Assembly (NCBI RefSeq): GCF_018446385.1
Contig: NC_055999.1
Span: 82,599,859 to 82,663,858, forward strand
DNA from: Zingiber officinale
Lineage: Eukaryota; Streptophyta; Magnoliopsida; Zingiberales; Zingiberaceae
DNA: 64,000 nucleotides
Direction: 5' to 3'
This document shows, one piece after another, positions 36,508 through 48,369 of the stretch. The translations under genes and the position numbers were made by a program. The notes beneath the pieces are model-generated. The model did no database searches. It had not been told where the DNA came from and worked only from the letters and a program-made list of their open reading frames with translations. Every line of letters begins with the position of its first letter. Position 1 is the first letter of the stretch.

Positions 36508-39500
36508 ATAGGCAGTTCGGTCAACATCATATTCAAAAAGGCTTTCGACCAACTGCAAATCGATCGAGCTGAGTTGCTGCCCATGACAACCCCCCTCTAC
36601 GGGTTTACGGGCAATGAAGTTCTACCGGTCGGACAGGTCCGACTGGCTATTTCGTTGGGAGAAGAGCCGCTCAGAAGGACGCGGACTGCCAACTTCGTCG
36701 TGGTCGACTCTCCCTCAACATACAATGTTATCCTGGGGCAACCAGCGCTCAGTGAGTTCCGAGCGGCCGTCTCCACCTTCTACCAGAAAATTAAGTTCCC
36801 GGTTGAAGATAAAGTTGGAGAAGTGCGAGGAGACCAGCTAGCGGCTCGACGATGCTACGTCGAAATGGTCCGAGCGGAAGCTAATTCCGCGTGGAAGACG
36901 TCACGGATCGAGGTGAACGCCATAACCGAAAACCACCCTCTTTGGTTTATGAAGAAAAAGAGGAGGTGCAGATCTACCCGACCCGATCGGAGGCTACCAT
37001 ATTCATTGCGGCCGATCTGGAGGCAAGCCAGAAAAAGGAGGTGATCAAATGTCTCCAGAGAAACTGCGACATCTTCGTTTGGTCGACGCATGAGCTGCTG
37101 GAAATTTCGCCAAGTATAGCACAACATGAGCTTCACGTCCGACCGGACGCTCGGCCGGTGAAGCAAAGGAAGAGGGACTTTAGCACCGAACAAAACGCCA
37201 TCATCCGAGCGGAGGTCGAGAAGCTCTTGGAGGCCGGCCATATAAGGGAGGTCCAATTCCCGAGTTGGCTCGCAAATGTAGTGCTAGTCTCCAAGCCGGG
37301 CAACAAGTGGAGGGTTTGCATCGATTTCCGGGATCTCAACAAAGCATGCCCAAAGGATTTCTACCCTCTGCCCCGGATTGATCAACTGGTGGACTCCACA
37401 GCCGGGTGCAAGCTGATATGCATGCTAGATGCCTATCAGGGCTACCATCAGGTGCCGCTCGCCCGAGAAGATCAAGAGAAGGTCAGCTTCGTCACAGCCG
37501 ACGGCACTTACTGTTATAATGTAATGCCGTTCGGACTAAAGAACGCGGGAGCAACCTACCAGCGCTTGATGAACAAAGTATTCAAGGAGCAGATCGGACG
37601 TAATTTAGAAGTGTACGTGGATGATATTCTCATCAAGTCCGTCCGAGCGGCTGATCTTTTTACGGACATGGAGGAGATCTTCCGAATGCTGAGAAAGTAT
37701 GGAGTCAAGCTGAACCCTCAGAAATGTTTGTTCGGAGCAAAAGGCGGGCGTTTCTTGGGCTATATAGTGACCGAGTGGGGCATAGAGGCAAATCCCAGCA
37801 AAGTAAAAGTGTTGCAAAATATGTCACCCCCAAGAAATCTGAGGGAGGTACAACGCCTAACCAGTCGGATAACTGCATTGTCAAGATTCATCTCTAAGAC
37901 TGTCGACCGGAGTCTCCCTTTTTTCAAGATCCTCCGCAAAGCTACTAAGTTTCATTGGGATGAGGAATGCGATCGGGCGTTTGAGGAGCTGAAGACGTAC
38001 CTGAACTCCTTGCCTGTGCTAGCCAAGCCAGCTGTAGGTGAGCCGCCCTGTATTTATTTATCTTCAACCGAGCTGGCAGTAGGCTCGACATTAGTGAGAA
38101 CGAGCGGTGAAGAACAACCCGTGTACTTCTTGAGCCATATTCTAAAAGATGCTGAATCTCGCTACACTGGGCTCGAGAAGTTGGCTTTTGCTTTGGTCCT
38201 CGCCGCTCGGAGACTTCGTCCTTATTTCCTAGCACATACAATAATCGTCCGGACAAATAGCTCATTGGGAAGAGTGCTGCTAAACCCAGAAGTGTCCGGA
38301 CGGCTCATCAAATGGACAACGGAGTTAAGTGAATTTGACATTCAGTATCAACCCCGGTCAGCGATAAAGGCACAGTCCTTAGCAGATTTTGTTACCGAAG
38401 TGCAAAATCCCGAGCCCGAAGCTATGTGGAAAATATTTGTGGATGGATCGTCTACTCGGCTCGGGAGCGGGATTGGTGTGCTATTACTTTTTCCCCAAGA
38501 AGAACAGATGCACCTAGCCGTTCGGCTGGACGACAAAGCCACCAATAATGAAGCGGAGTATGAGGCCCTCATAGCCGGCTTGCAGGCAGCCCGGCATGTA
38601 GGAGCCGGTCGGGTAACAATCCATTCAGACTCTCAGCTGGTCGCCCGCAGCTCTCAGGCACTTTTGAGATTAACAATGCTCGGCTCAAGCTTTACGCTGA
38701 GGCCTTCAAAAAGCTCAAGACCCACTTCAGAGAAGTCATTATCCAAAAGATACCCCGAGCGGAGAACCAGGCGGCAGATGAGTTAGCCAAGCTCACAAGT
38801 TCAATATCACCGGTCGTCGTCCAACAGCCAATTGAGCAAGTATCCTTGGTGGCGCACATTGACCGGATGGAGGGCCTCGCATTCCCGAGCGATTAGAGGA
38901 CAGCCATCATAGAGTTTCTGCGCTCGGGTGCGACACCATCCGATTGGGAGGAAGCCCAGCTATTGAGGAGGAGAGCCGGTCGGTGTACACTCGTTGGAGA
39001 CCAACTCTACAAAAAGGCTTTCTCCCGCCCACTTTTGAAGTGTGTGAGCTCGGAGGACGCGGAGTACATCCTCCAGGAAGTGCACCAAGGATCGTGCGGA
39101 GGACATCTGGGTGGACGATCGCCGGCGAGGAAGATCCTGCTGGCCGGATACTTCTAGCCAACCATGCAAGCAGACGCCGCTCGGACCGTCGCGACGTGCC
39201 TCTCCTACCAGAAGTACCACAACGTCTCCCACCGACCAGCGGAGGAGATGAAAGCATCTACAGTCTCCTATTCGTTCGATCAATGGGGAATGAATATCGT
39301 AGGTCCATTCCCTATGACGACCGGTTAGCGGAAGTTTCTTCTAGTGGCGGTCGACTACTTTTTCAAATGGGTGGAGGCCGAGCCACTGGCCAAAATCACC
39401 GAGCAGATGGTCAAAAGGTTTATCTGGCAGCATATAATCTGTCGGTTCGGCATTCCTCGTCGGCTCATATCCGATAACGGGCAACAGTTCGTCGGGAAGA

Positions 39501-40120
39501 AGCTCGAAGAATGGTGCAAAAGTTATGGCATCGAACAACACTTTACTTCCGTGGCGTATCCCCAGAGCAATGGTCAAGACGAAGTAGCCAACCGGGAGAT
39601 TCTTCGCATTCTTCGAGCTCGGCTCGACCATATGGGAGGAAGCTGGGTGGACAAGTTGCCGGGCGTCCTATGGGCTATCCGCACGACCCTAAAGGAGGGA
39701 ACGGGTGTCACGCCATTCCATTTAGTGTACGGCGGTGAAGCAGTTATCCCAGTTGAAGTCGGCATAGAGTCCGTCCGGATCCAGAACTATGATGATGACA
39801 ATGCCGAGCGGAGGGAGATGGAGTTGGACTTGATCGACAAAGAGCGAGCCAAGGCGTTCGTCCGGCTGATGGCGTACCGGCAGAGAATGAAGCAGAACTA
39901 CAACCGGCGCGTGATCCCTAGAGTGTTCTAGGTCGGCGACCTAGTGGGGAAGAAAGTAAAGCCGGTCGGGGACGTTGGCAAGCTGGAGGCTCCTTGGGCG
40001 GGCCCCTTCAAAGTCATCGAAAAGCTCCGCTTGGGTGCCTACTATCTGGAGGATGAAGAAGGACGGCAGCTGGATCGACCATGGAGCGCGAACCACCTCC
40101 AGCCTTACCGGGCGGGGTGA
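36508..40120 (+). pseudogene. Ty3/gypsy (Tat-like) pol: protease, RT, RNase H, integrase, decayed
   Basis: Protease starts inside its active site at GSSVNIIFKKAFDQLQ and runs to about 36910 (YNVILGQPAL). After a frame change, RT continues with WRVCIDFRDLNKACPKD, FVTADGTYCYNVMPFGLKNA and VYVDDILIKS. A tethered RNase H follows, then a second RNase H-like domain (IFVDGSSTRLGSGIGVLL, NNEAEYEALIAGLQAA), typical of the Tat lineage. Another frame change falls at about 38645. Integrase follows with VDYFFKWVEAEPL, ISDNGQQF and NREI as DDE positions; the second cysteine of its zinc site is tyrosine (CLSYQ). In-frame stops lie at about 38894, 39156, 39327 and 39929. With gag missing, this copy is dead. 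Confidence 0.9.
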
Positions 40121-40232
40121 AAGGTGCGCTAATGTAATGTATGCTGTATTCTTTCCGTTCGGCTATATACTTGAAATGCAGGAGTAAAAAAATCGAAAAA
40201 TTAGCGCAAGTATAGGGCATCGTCAGCCAAAT

Positions 40233-40795
40233 CGGAAGACCGTCGAGCTCCGACGTTAAATATCGAGAGTCGAACCAGCGACTATAAACCCTCCGGCCGG
40301 AAGACCGATAAATATCGAGAGTCGAACCGGCGACTATAAACCCTCTGGTCGGAAGACCGTCGAGCTCCGACATTAAATATCGAGAGTCGAACCGGCGACT
40401 ATAAACCCTCCGGCCGGAAGACCGTCGAGCTCCGACGTTAAATATCGAGAGTCGAACCGGCGACTATAAACCCTCCGGCCGGAAGACCGTCGAGCGCCGA
40501 CGTTAAATATCGAGAGTCGAACCGGCGACTATAAACCCCCTGGCCGGAAGACCGTCGAGCTCCGACGTTAAATATCGAGAGTCGAACCGGCGACTATAAA
40601 CCCTCCGGCCGGAAGACCGTCGAGCTCCGACGTTAAATATCGAGAGTCGAACCGGCGACTATAAACCCTCCGGCCGGAAGACCGTCGAGCTCCGACGTTA
40701 AATATCGAGAGACGAACCGGCGACTATAAACCCTCCGGCCGGAAGACCGTCGAGCTCCGACGTTAAATATCGAGAGTCGGACTCCGGCCGGAACG
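40233..40795. repeat. 65-bp tandem repeat array downstream of pol
   Basis: Units beginning GGAAGACCGTCGAGCTCCGA occur at 40233, 40299 (shortened to 52 bp), 40351, 40416, 40481, 40546, 40611, 40676 and 40741. Later units are nearly identical. Each contains GTTAAATATCGAGAGTCG and GGCGACTATAAACCC. Short open frames across the array reflect its unit length being a non-multiple of three and are not genes. Confidence 0.93.
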
Positions 40796-41043
40796 AAAGA
40801 CGCTTTAAGATAAGCGGCAAGGGAAAGTAGTGGCAAGTCGTATGCCACCCACGCCCGCTCGGGAGGCCTAGTTGGCCCAGTTGTGTGTCATAGGCCCCGA
40901 CCAATCACCCACAAGCATGCAAAGTAAAAACGAAGTTGCACAAAGATAAATTTTTCATTTGAAGTTAGAGGAATCAAGGCCGAGCGACCGAATTACAAAA
41001 AGAGAAGTTTTTTTGGCCGAACGGCCGAATTACATAAAGACTT

Positions 41044-43275
41044 CTATTCTAGAAAATCACAAAGGTCCTTAGGGATGGTGCTGAGGAGCGCCGCGTAGTC
41101 TTGGGCCGGGATGCTGGCAGAGTCAGGGAGCTGGCCCTTGGACTTCAGGTAGTCCGTCGTGGCGGTGATGGCAAGCTCAAAGGCATTATACATCCGCTCA
41201 CACACTTTTTCTGAAAATTCGATCGAGCGGATGTGCTTCATCCTCAGGGCTGCGACTCGGCCGGGTTCCGCCTCTTGATATTCCCTGAAGGCAACTTGAG
41301 AAGCTTCGAGAGACTCCTGCAAAGTCTTCAAGTCGTCCTTCTGTTTAATCGCTTCGGCCGAGCGGCTCGCCTTCTCACCGTCCAGCTGCTCCATCAGCTC
41401 TTTGACTCGTTGCTCCAGGCCCCGAGCCTCAACGTTTTTCTTCTCCAGATCGGAGATAGCCGTTTTCTTCCGCTCGGTTGCCAGACTTATTTTGCGGTCC
41501 AGTGATTTGACCTGTCGTTCAAGTTCGGCCAGAGTATGGGCCTAGCCGGCCGTCTTCTTTTGCTCAGTCGCCAACAGGTCTTGGGTCTTCTTGAGCCCTT
41601 TCTGCAGCTCGGCATATGATGGACCCTGGGAAGGCGCACCGCCCGAACTCCTGAGCCTCTTTAGCTCCTCGTCCACCATAGCCAGGCGGTTGGAGATAGC
41701 GATCTCCTCCACCCATCTCTGGCATAAGCAAGATTGTTAATGGCCGATCGGAAAGAACGCGTAAAGGACTTGAGAAAATACGCTTACCCCAGTGGCCTGC
41801 TGCATGTGACTGTTGGCCATATTGCTGAGTGGAATCATAGCAACGCGTGCCCGAGCGTCGGCCCACATTTCAGCTAGAGGCCCCTTCATTGTGATCATGT
41901 GCTCGAGCGCGGTTGGCCGATCGGACTCGGGTATCAACTCCTCGATGGGGAGATGCAGGGAGACCCTGATGGTACGGTGTCGACCGGGAGTCGTCTAAGC
42001 GGAAGCTGGGGAAGGGTCGGAGGCCGACGCAGAAAACTGGGACAAAATGGCCGAACGTTGGACTTGGCGGGGAGTGGGCTGAAGAGCGCTGACAGGAATG
42101 GCCTCAAGGGGGTCCGCGGACGCATCCAGCTAGGATGGGGTCCGATTGGACGAAATCGCCTCAACCACCGAGGCTTTGCCGAGAGAATCGGCGGTGGTCC
42201 GTTCGGACGGCTGGACCGCAGAAGTGGCCTAGCGAAGTGGTGTCTCCGTTCGGCGCCTCTTTTGTCGGAGAGGACCCTCTTCCTCCTGAGCAGAGCCTTC
42301 CTCCTGGACAGTTGGCCCCCTGCTAGGGGTGGCGCCTCTGGCCACATCCCGGGCAGAGGCTTGAGCAGCCGACTCCTCGTGAGTCTCGCTCTCCCCTTCG
42401 TTAGAGCCGACCGGGGTGATGCCCAATTACTCCATCTCTTTGGCAGCTACGGCCTCGAGCGCTGCCGCTTTCCTCTTCAAAATTCCGGCCATCACGGACT
42501 CCATGACAATGTCCACTGCAAAGGAAAAAGGAGAAAATTAGTTAGCAATCAAGGCGAATGTACAAGTAAAATTCTTATCGAAGCCGCTCGGGAGGGGGGT
42601 CCAGATCGGACTCAGGCCAAATATGTACATCACCCCTTCGGGTAAGAACTTATTGATGTCGAACTTCAGACCGGCTAACATGTTGGCAGCGTGAAGATAG
42701 TCCGGTCGGGTCTTGAACCTCTTTAGCTCAGGGGAGATTGGCGGTCCGACCTGCCAATGGGTTCAGAAGGAGGCTCGTTCGGGAAGACAAAGATAGAAGT
42801 AGTACTCTTTCCAATGTTTATTGGAAGAGGGCAGTTTATTAAAGAAGACTAAACCGGGCCGAGCCTGGAACATGTAAGTACTCAGCTCGGACTGTTTAGG
42901 GTAATAAAAATAGTAGAAGACCTCCGGTCGGAGGGGAATGTTGTGGATTTTGAACAAGACAACAACGCCGCATAGAAGGTGGAAGGTGTTAGGGACTAAG
43001 CTTCCAAGTGGAATGCCGAAAAAATTACAAACTTCTACGATAAAGGGATGGATTGGAAAGCGCAGACCGGCTATGAACTGGTCGCGGAAAACACAGAAAG
43101 CTCCGCGCGGCGGTTTGTGTGGCCGAGCGGAGGGGGAGGGTAAGATAAGTTCAAAATCAGAGGGGATGTAAAAATTGTCCATCAGAATATCGGCGTCGCG
43201 CCGATCGAAGCGCGACTCCATGGTGGTATACCACGGGCCGAGGGCTGGGTCTTGAGGCTGAGAGGAACTGGCCAT
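41044..43275 (-). pseudogene. Antisense ORF of the Tat-like element, intron-containing, with stops
   Basis: It lies between pol and the 3' LTR but on the opposite strand. From ATG 43275 it reads MASSSQPQDPALGPWYTTME, then DQFIAGLRFPIHPFIVEVCN and GVVVLFKIHNIPLRPEVFYY, resembling the plant Transposase_28 (gypsy-type) domain. An in-frame TGA at 42763-42765 is followed by more open frame to about 42550. A second exon starts at 42515 after TTTCCTTTGCAG and encodes a charged, low-complexity middle. An intron of 69 bp (41787-41719, GTAAGC...CCAG) leads to a last exon with a long heptad-like Glu/Lys/Leu region ending LLSTIPKDLCDFLE at 41044. Stops also occur near 42230, 42130, 41996 and 41541. Comparable antisense ORFs are known in Tat elements such as maize Grande; function is unknown. 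Confidence 0.75.
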
Positions 43276-43914
43276 TGTCCGAACGGACGAAACCACAAAA
43301 GGTGAAGAAAAGCATATGATAGAAGGAAGAAGATGACAAACGAAACAGTGCCTAGAGGGCCAAAACTCGGGAAAGAAACGCAAAGAAAACACAAGAACCA
43401 AAGATAGAAAAGAAGAAGAACCTTACAGAGAAGAATGAGGATCGACGAGGAACACAGAATCGCCGGAAAAAGGAGAACCGAAGCTGCCGAAGCACTGAAA
43501 CGCCAAAGGAAGCTTCTGGGCACGCGAAAGCAGAAATGCGGCGAAGGAAGAAGGCAAAGGCTTTATAGGGTTGAGCCCGAGCGACCTCCACCGTCGGATG
43601 CAGGTCACGGGAACCGGAGCACGCATTGGGCCGTCCATTTTAAACCGCCTCGGTCTCGTCGCCCGCGGCGCCACCGCCGTATGATGACGGCAGCAACGCC
43701 ACGTGGCATTCGGTCACTGGAGTGCATTTAATGAGCGCATGCCCTGCCTTAATGTAGAAGATTGGCATAAATTTCGAAAAGATCCGAGGAATGTTAGCGT
43801 TGACTGACGTTATAGCTACCCCCGTGGGGTCGAGCGGAGGATAGTTTCACAGAGATGCCGCTAGGCGTGATTGGCGGTCCAGTCAGTCGGACTAATCGCC
43901 TCCTTCGACTAGAC

Positions 43915-43930
43915 TTGAAGGGGAGGCAAG
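43915..43930 (+). other. Polypurine tract before the 3' LTR
   Basis: GAAGGGGAGGCAAG directly precedes the LTR start TGATCCGG; primes plus-strand DNA synthesis in LTR elements. Confidence 0.75.
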
Positions 43931-44734
43931 TGATCCGGCAGTAACGACGGGGGACCCCCTTTGTGGGGAGCCAATGACACGTAGAGGTCAAAAGTCAACA
44001 GGGTCAGCATGAGGTCCGGCCGATCGGAGAAGGGTTGGGTCGACCGGCCGAACGGGTCCGAGTGAAATCAAAAACAACCCAACGGGGAGTCGGGTTTCCG
44101 ACGCTCATAGTGAACAGGGTCGCCGGGTCGAGCGGGCAGCCCACTCGGCCAAGGCATAAAGCAGTAATGCTGTGAAGGAACAGTCTTAGCTGAGCACGCG
44201 ACCGGGAATCTTCCCGGTCGGACGAAGAGGTGCCTTCCGAGCGGCTGGACGCTCGGCTCAGGGAGAGAAGAGACAAAAGGACAAGGGGACATTGGGGAAT
44301 ATCTTCTGACAACAGGCATGTTCAACGACCAAGCCATACGCAGAATCTTACGACAGAAGGTTCTGCCGTCCCATCAGAGAGGTGCTCGGACTGTAGCAGT
44401 ATGGTGTCAGGCATGCTCCTCTGGCAAGCTCATACTAAGGTATGGTAAAGGACACGTGTACACCTCGGTAGGTGTGCATAAGCCTCCCCACAGCTCTATA
44501 TAAGAGCCCACAAACTTCACCAGGAGGTACGCGATTTTTCTCATCTTGGTAGCCACTTTATCGTTTTCCTCTTGCTTGACTTGAGCGTCGGAGGGTCGTC
44601 GCCGGGAACCCCTTCCCGGCCCGACTTCTTTGCAGGTTCGCCGGAGATCCATACGGCCGGTCAGAGATCCACGTCACTAGTTCGGAGAGCGCCACGTGCC
44701 CAGCGTCCATCGACTTAGCGTTCGGACAGGATCA
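43931..44734 (+). mobile_element. Tat-like LTR copy 3 (3' LTR)
   Basis: It starts TGATCCGGCAG, ends TTCGGACAGGATCA and is homologous to copies 1 and 2. The following base run is copia LTR DNA, so the Tat-like element inserted into a copia LTR. A matching 5-bp duplication on the left side cannot be identified because that side is rearranged. Confidence 0.85.
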
Positions 44735-44823
44735 ATATAAATGTAGACATTTGACCAATGTGATTCTTATTTCAAAATAAATATTTATAAAAAAAAACTA
44801 GACTTTTAGTATACATTCTAACA
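44735..44823 (-). mobile_element. Start of a minus-strand copia 3' LTR, cut by the Tat-like element
   Basis: On the minus strand the LTR begins TGTTAGAATGTATAC at 44823, after a purine tract (AGTGTGAGAT). It parallels the copia LTR start at 53924. Only about 90 bp remain before the Tat-like LTR end. Confidence 0.75.
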
Positions 44824-44849
44824 ATCTCACACTTATACTAAAAGACTAT

Positions 44850-46169
44850 GCTGCCATAAATGCTGCCATACATCTGATTCTCATCCCCTCAACATGTCGA
44901 TCAAAAGCTTTCGTCGGAAGGACCTTAGTGAAAGGATCTGCTAGGTTATCTGTCGATGCAATCTTAGCGACAACAACTTCTCCTCGCTTTACGATGTCTC
45001 GTCTCAGGTGGTACTTACGCTTAATGTGTTTACTCGCCTTATGAGCTCATGGTTCCTTCGAGTTTACTACAGCACCACTATTATCACAATAAATTGTGAT
45101 GATTTTAGGCAAACCAAGAATCACATCTAAGTCCATCAAGAAGTTCCTGAGCCATACAGCTTCTTTGGCTGCCTCAGAGGCTGCCACATACTCAGCTTCC
45201 ATAGTGGAGTCTGAAACGCATTTCTGCTTAACACTCCTTCATTCTATAGCTTCACCTCCTAAAGTAAACACATAACCTGAGGTAGATTTACTATTGTCCC
45301 TATCTGATTGGAAGTCAGAATCCGTGTAACCCACAGGGAGCAAATCATCTGCTTGGTAAACTAGCATATAATCTCTAGTCCTTCTTAGATACTTTAATAT
45401 ATGCTTTACGGCAGTCCAATATCCCTGACCTGGATTACTTTGATATCTGCTAACCATGCCCACGGCAAAATAGATATCCGGTCGCATCCATAACATTGCA
45501 TACATTAGGCTTCCTACAGCTGAAGCATAAGGAACTGCCTTCATTTTCTCTATCTCTTTTGATGTCTTAGGAGACATCTCTTTAGATAAAGATACTCCAT
45601 GCCAAAAAGGTAAAATAACTTTCTTGGAGTTTTGCATGCTAAAACAAGCTAGGATAGTATCGATATATGAAGCTTGGGATAAGCACAACATTCTTTTCTT
45701 TCGATCCCTTATTACTTTGATCCCATGAATATGTCCACATTCTCCCAAGTCCTTCATATCGAATTGCTTGGACAACCATACTCTTACTTTTGACAACACT
45801 TTGACATTGTTGTCAATTAACAAAATGTCATCTACGTATAGTATAAGAAATACCACCACGTTTCCGTCACACTTTTTGTATACATAAGACTCATCCAGAC
45901 ACTAAATAAATTCATAAGACTGGATTACTTCATTAAACCAGATATTCCAAGATCTTGAAGCTTGCTTCAGTCCATAAATAGACCGATTGAACTTACATAC
46001 AAGATGCTCTTTGCCCTTCGTAATGAATCTCTCTGGTTGCTTCATATGGATGTTTTCTTCAAGACTTCCATTAAGGAAAGATGTCTTGACATCCATTTGA
46101 CAAATCTCATAATTCATATGAGCAGTAATAGATAAAAGTATCCAGATAGACTTAAACATGGCTACCGGA
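44850..46169 (-). pseudogene. Copia pol fragment: RT and RNase H, decayed
   Basis: Minus-strand RT motifs are QMDVKTSFLNGSLEENIHM, YGLKQASRSWN and LYVDDILLIDNN, then the copia RNase H (STSGYVFTLGG, EYVAASEAAKEAVW, ADPFTKVLP). The segment is a close relative of 53945-55927. A TGA at 45239-45241 replaces tryptophan just before the RNase H core, and frames break near 45900. It ends abruptly at about 46169 within RT, where unrelated sequence begins. Integrase and gag are absent. Confidence 0.88.
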
Positions 46170-47467
46170 CAGACATCCGGTCAACCCGTCGACCTATTTG
46201 GGCTTCTCCTGCACACTTGGTCAAAGCATTAGATCACAATGAAACTAACTTAACCTACTTTGTCATTCATCAAAACTTGAGTTAGATCGTTAGTGCTAAC
46301 CGCACCAATAGCTACGCTACATATTTTTCCTTAACTCTATCATGCTTCCTATTTTCATGATAAATAACATTAAAGTGATATAAATTTGAACTAGTATACT
46401 TTTTATCATTTTTCAAAGGAATTACATTAATAAATGATACATTGGGTTTGCTCTTGAGAGCTCCCCCTTGATTTGAGCTTCCTCCTTTGCTCTTGATTGG
46501 AATCCTCTCCCTTGGACATTGATTTAGGTAGTGGCCCTTTTGTTTACATGAGAAGCACACAATATATTCCTTGCCTTTACGTACCAAGGCTTGTGTCTTC
46601 TTTGACTTCTCTTTGCCTTAGGTGTCACTCGAGCCTTCTTCTTTGTCAATTTAGGACACTTACTCTTATAATATCCTTTTTTCCTACACTTAAAGAAAAT
46701 AATGTGATTTTTATTTATAACAATTGAAAATGTTATACCTTCACATATAGGGATGGTACAAGATCCATTCGATCTAGATATAGAGACTTCTTCTTGATCC
46801 GGCATTGATAATCTCTCCATCAATCCTTGATGTGGATGCCTCTTTATCTTCATCCTCGGATGTTGAGCATCTCTCAACATTCAAATTCTCATGCACATGA
46901 AACAAGGAGTACACTCCTTTGCCTTTGTCTTTGTGCTCTCTAGATGATGGACCTTCTTCACTTTCTTCTTCTTTAGATTCTTCTTGATTTGGTGTAGTGG
47001 AGGGTTCTTCATGGATTCTTGCCAACTTACTCTAAAGTTCCTTGACATTTTATAATCTCCAATCTTGCCCAAAATATTGCTTGTCAATAAATTAACCAAT
47101 ACCTTGGTCACTTTGTCCTTTGCCTCCCATCTTTAAATTTATTCCTTGCTCTAATGGCTTCTCTTGATGATTTTACCTTTGCTATCCCTTGGAGTCTTAA
47201 ATCCCTCTATTAGAGTAAACCATTGCTCTATCTATATCATAAAGAAGTTTTTATCCTTGATTTCCAAGAATTGAAGCTTAACACTATAATGGTGGAGGTG
47301 CCCTTGTGTCATATCCGAGCGCATCTCGGAAATCCATTTGAAGTTGAGCTCTTTTGATAAAGTCTTTGACTTGTTGACTCTAGGGCTTCAACTTCTTATT
47401 CTTCCTCTAGCTCGTTGTCCTTTCCTGAGATGAGTCCAGTGAAGAGCGGTCTCACTCTGATACCACT
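46170..47467 (-). pseudogene. gag region of another minus-strand LTR element, decayed
   Basis: Two CCHC zinc knuckles are visible: CFSCKQKGHYLNQC (about 46560-46519) and CRKKGYYKSKC (about 46690-46658). Basic linkers (KKKARVTPKAKRSQRR) and acidic Ser/Glu-rich stretches (EESKEEESEEGPSS) surround them. Several frames share the coding signal, so the gene is frameshifted. It follows, in minus-strand order, the LTR and primer site at 47453-49516 and belongs to that element. At 46170 it is joined directly to the copia RT fragment, so pol is missing. Confidence 0.7.
47453..47465 (-). other. Primer-binding site (Met type)
   Basis: TGGTATCAGAGTG on the minus strand, two bases after the LTR end TATCCCAACA. 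Confidence 0.75.
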
Positions 47468-47929
47468 TGTTGGGATACTTTGGAGCTAAAGGAGGGGGTG
47501 AATAGCTCGCTTCACTTTGATGATAATGATTTACTGTGAAATACTCGAAGCTAAGCTCCTCCAATGCTAACAGATAGGATTTACTTGGTATTCACCTCAA
47601 ATAAGATGACTAATCCAATGATTCACATAGTGCACACCTTTATACTATGAATATACTCTTTCTCAGAAATAATCTAGAGGTGAAGAAGCCTCGTACAAGC
47701 TCAAGAATAAAAAATACAAGAAGAACCTAATACAATATAAAATCTTACAAGATTTACAACAAATAAAACCCTAGCTTCTTCCTTCTTACTTATAAACACC
47801 TCTTGCATCAACACTTCACTTTAAGCCTCCAAGAACTGGTGTGATGATCTGTGAGCTTGGTGAAGAGAGTGGGAGAGAAGAGTGTTGAAACAATGCACGA
47901 AAAAACCTTTTTTAGGGTTACCGTTGACG

Positions 47930-48330
47930 CCCTAATCGATTAAGAATCTCCTTAATCGATTACAATGTCAGTAACCTGCATAACGACTACTTTTCTGAAG
48001 TTTAATCGACTATCCTAATTAATTAAGCCTTCCTAATAGATTAGCCCACTCGATTGGCACCTCTTTGTACACTCACGAAAACTGGCTTAATCGATTACCA
48101 TAATCGATTAAGCATACTGTAATTGATTACCGTAATTAATTACGGTCATTTATGTTTCCCACAAAATCAACCTTAATCAATTAGGGTAATCGAATAAGGG
48201 TTGTTGAATCGATTATCCTAATTGATTCAGCTCCATTCTGTTCTTGCAATTTTGAGCCTTAAGCAATTAAGCCAACCACTTAATTGCTTAACACATGGTG
48301 TAATCAATTAACCTAATTGATTACCAAACC
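47930..48330. repeat. Cluster of AATCGATTA and related palindromes
   Basis: At least five exact AATCGATTA copies occur, with many one- or two-base variants (TAATTGATTA, TAATTAATTA, TAATCAATTA). They are spread over 400 bp rather than in a fixed-length tandem. Confidence 0.8.
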
Positions 48331-48369
48331 CTAACTTCCAAACCTAAATCTAGGGTTTGTTTACCCAAC

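Noticed and set aside
40233..40795. 65-bp repeats as a CRISPR array
   Set aside because: There are no unique spacers; whole units repeat, and the context is a plant Ty3/gypsy element.
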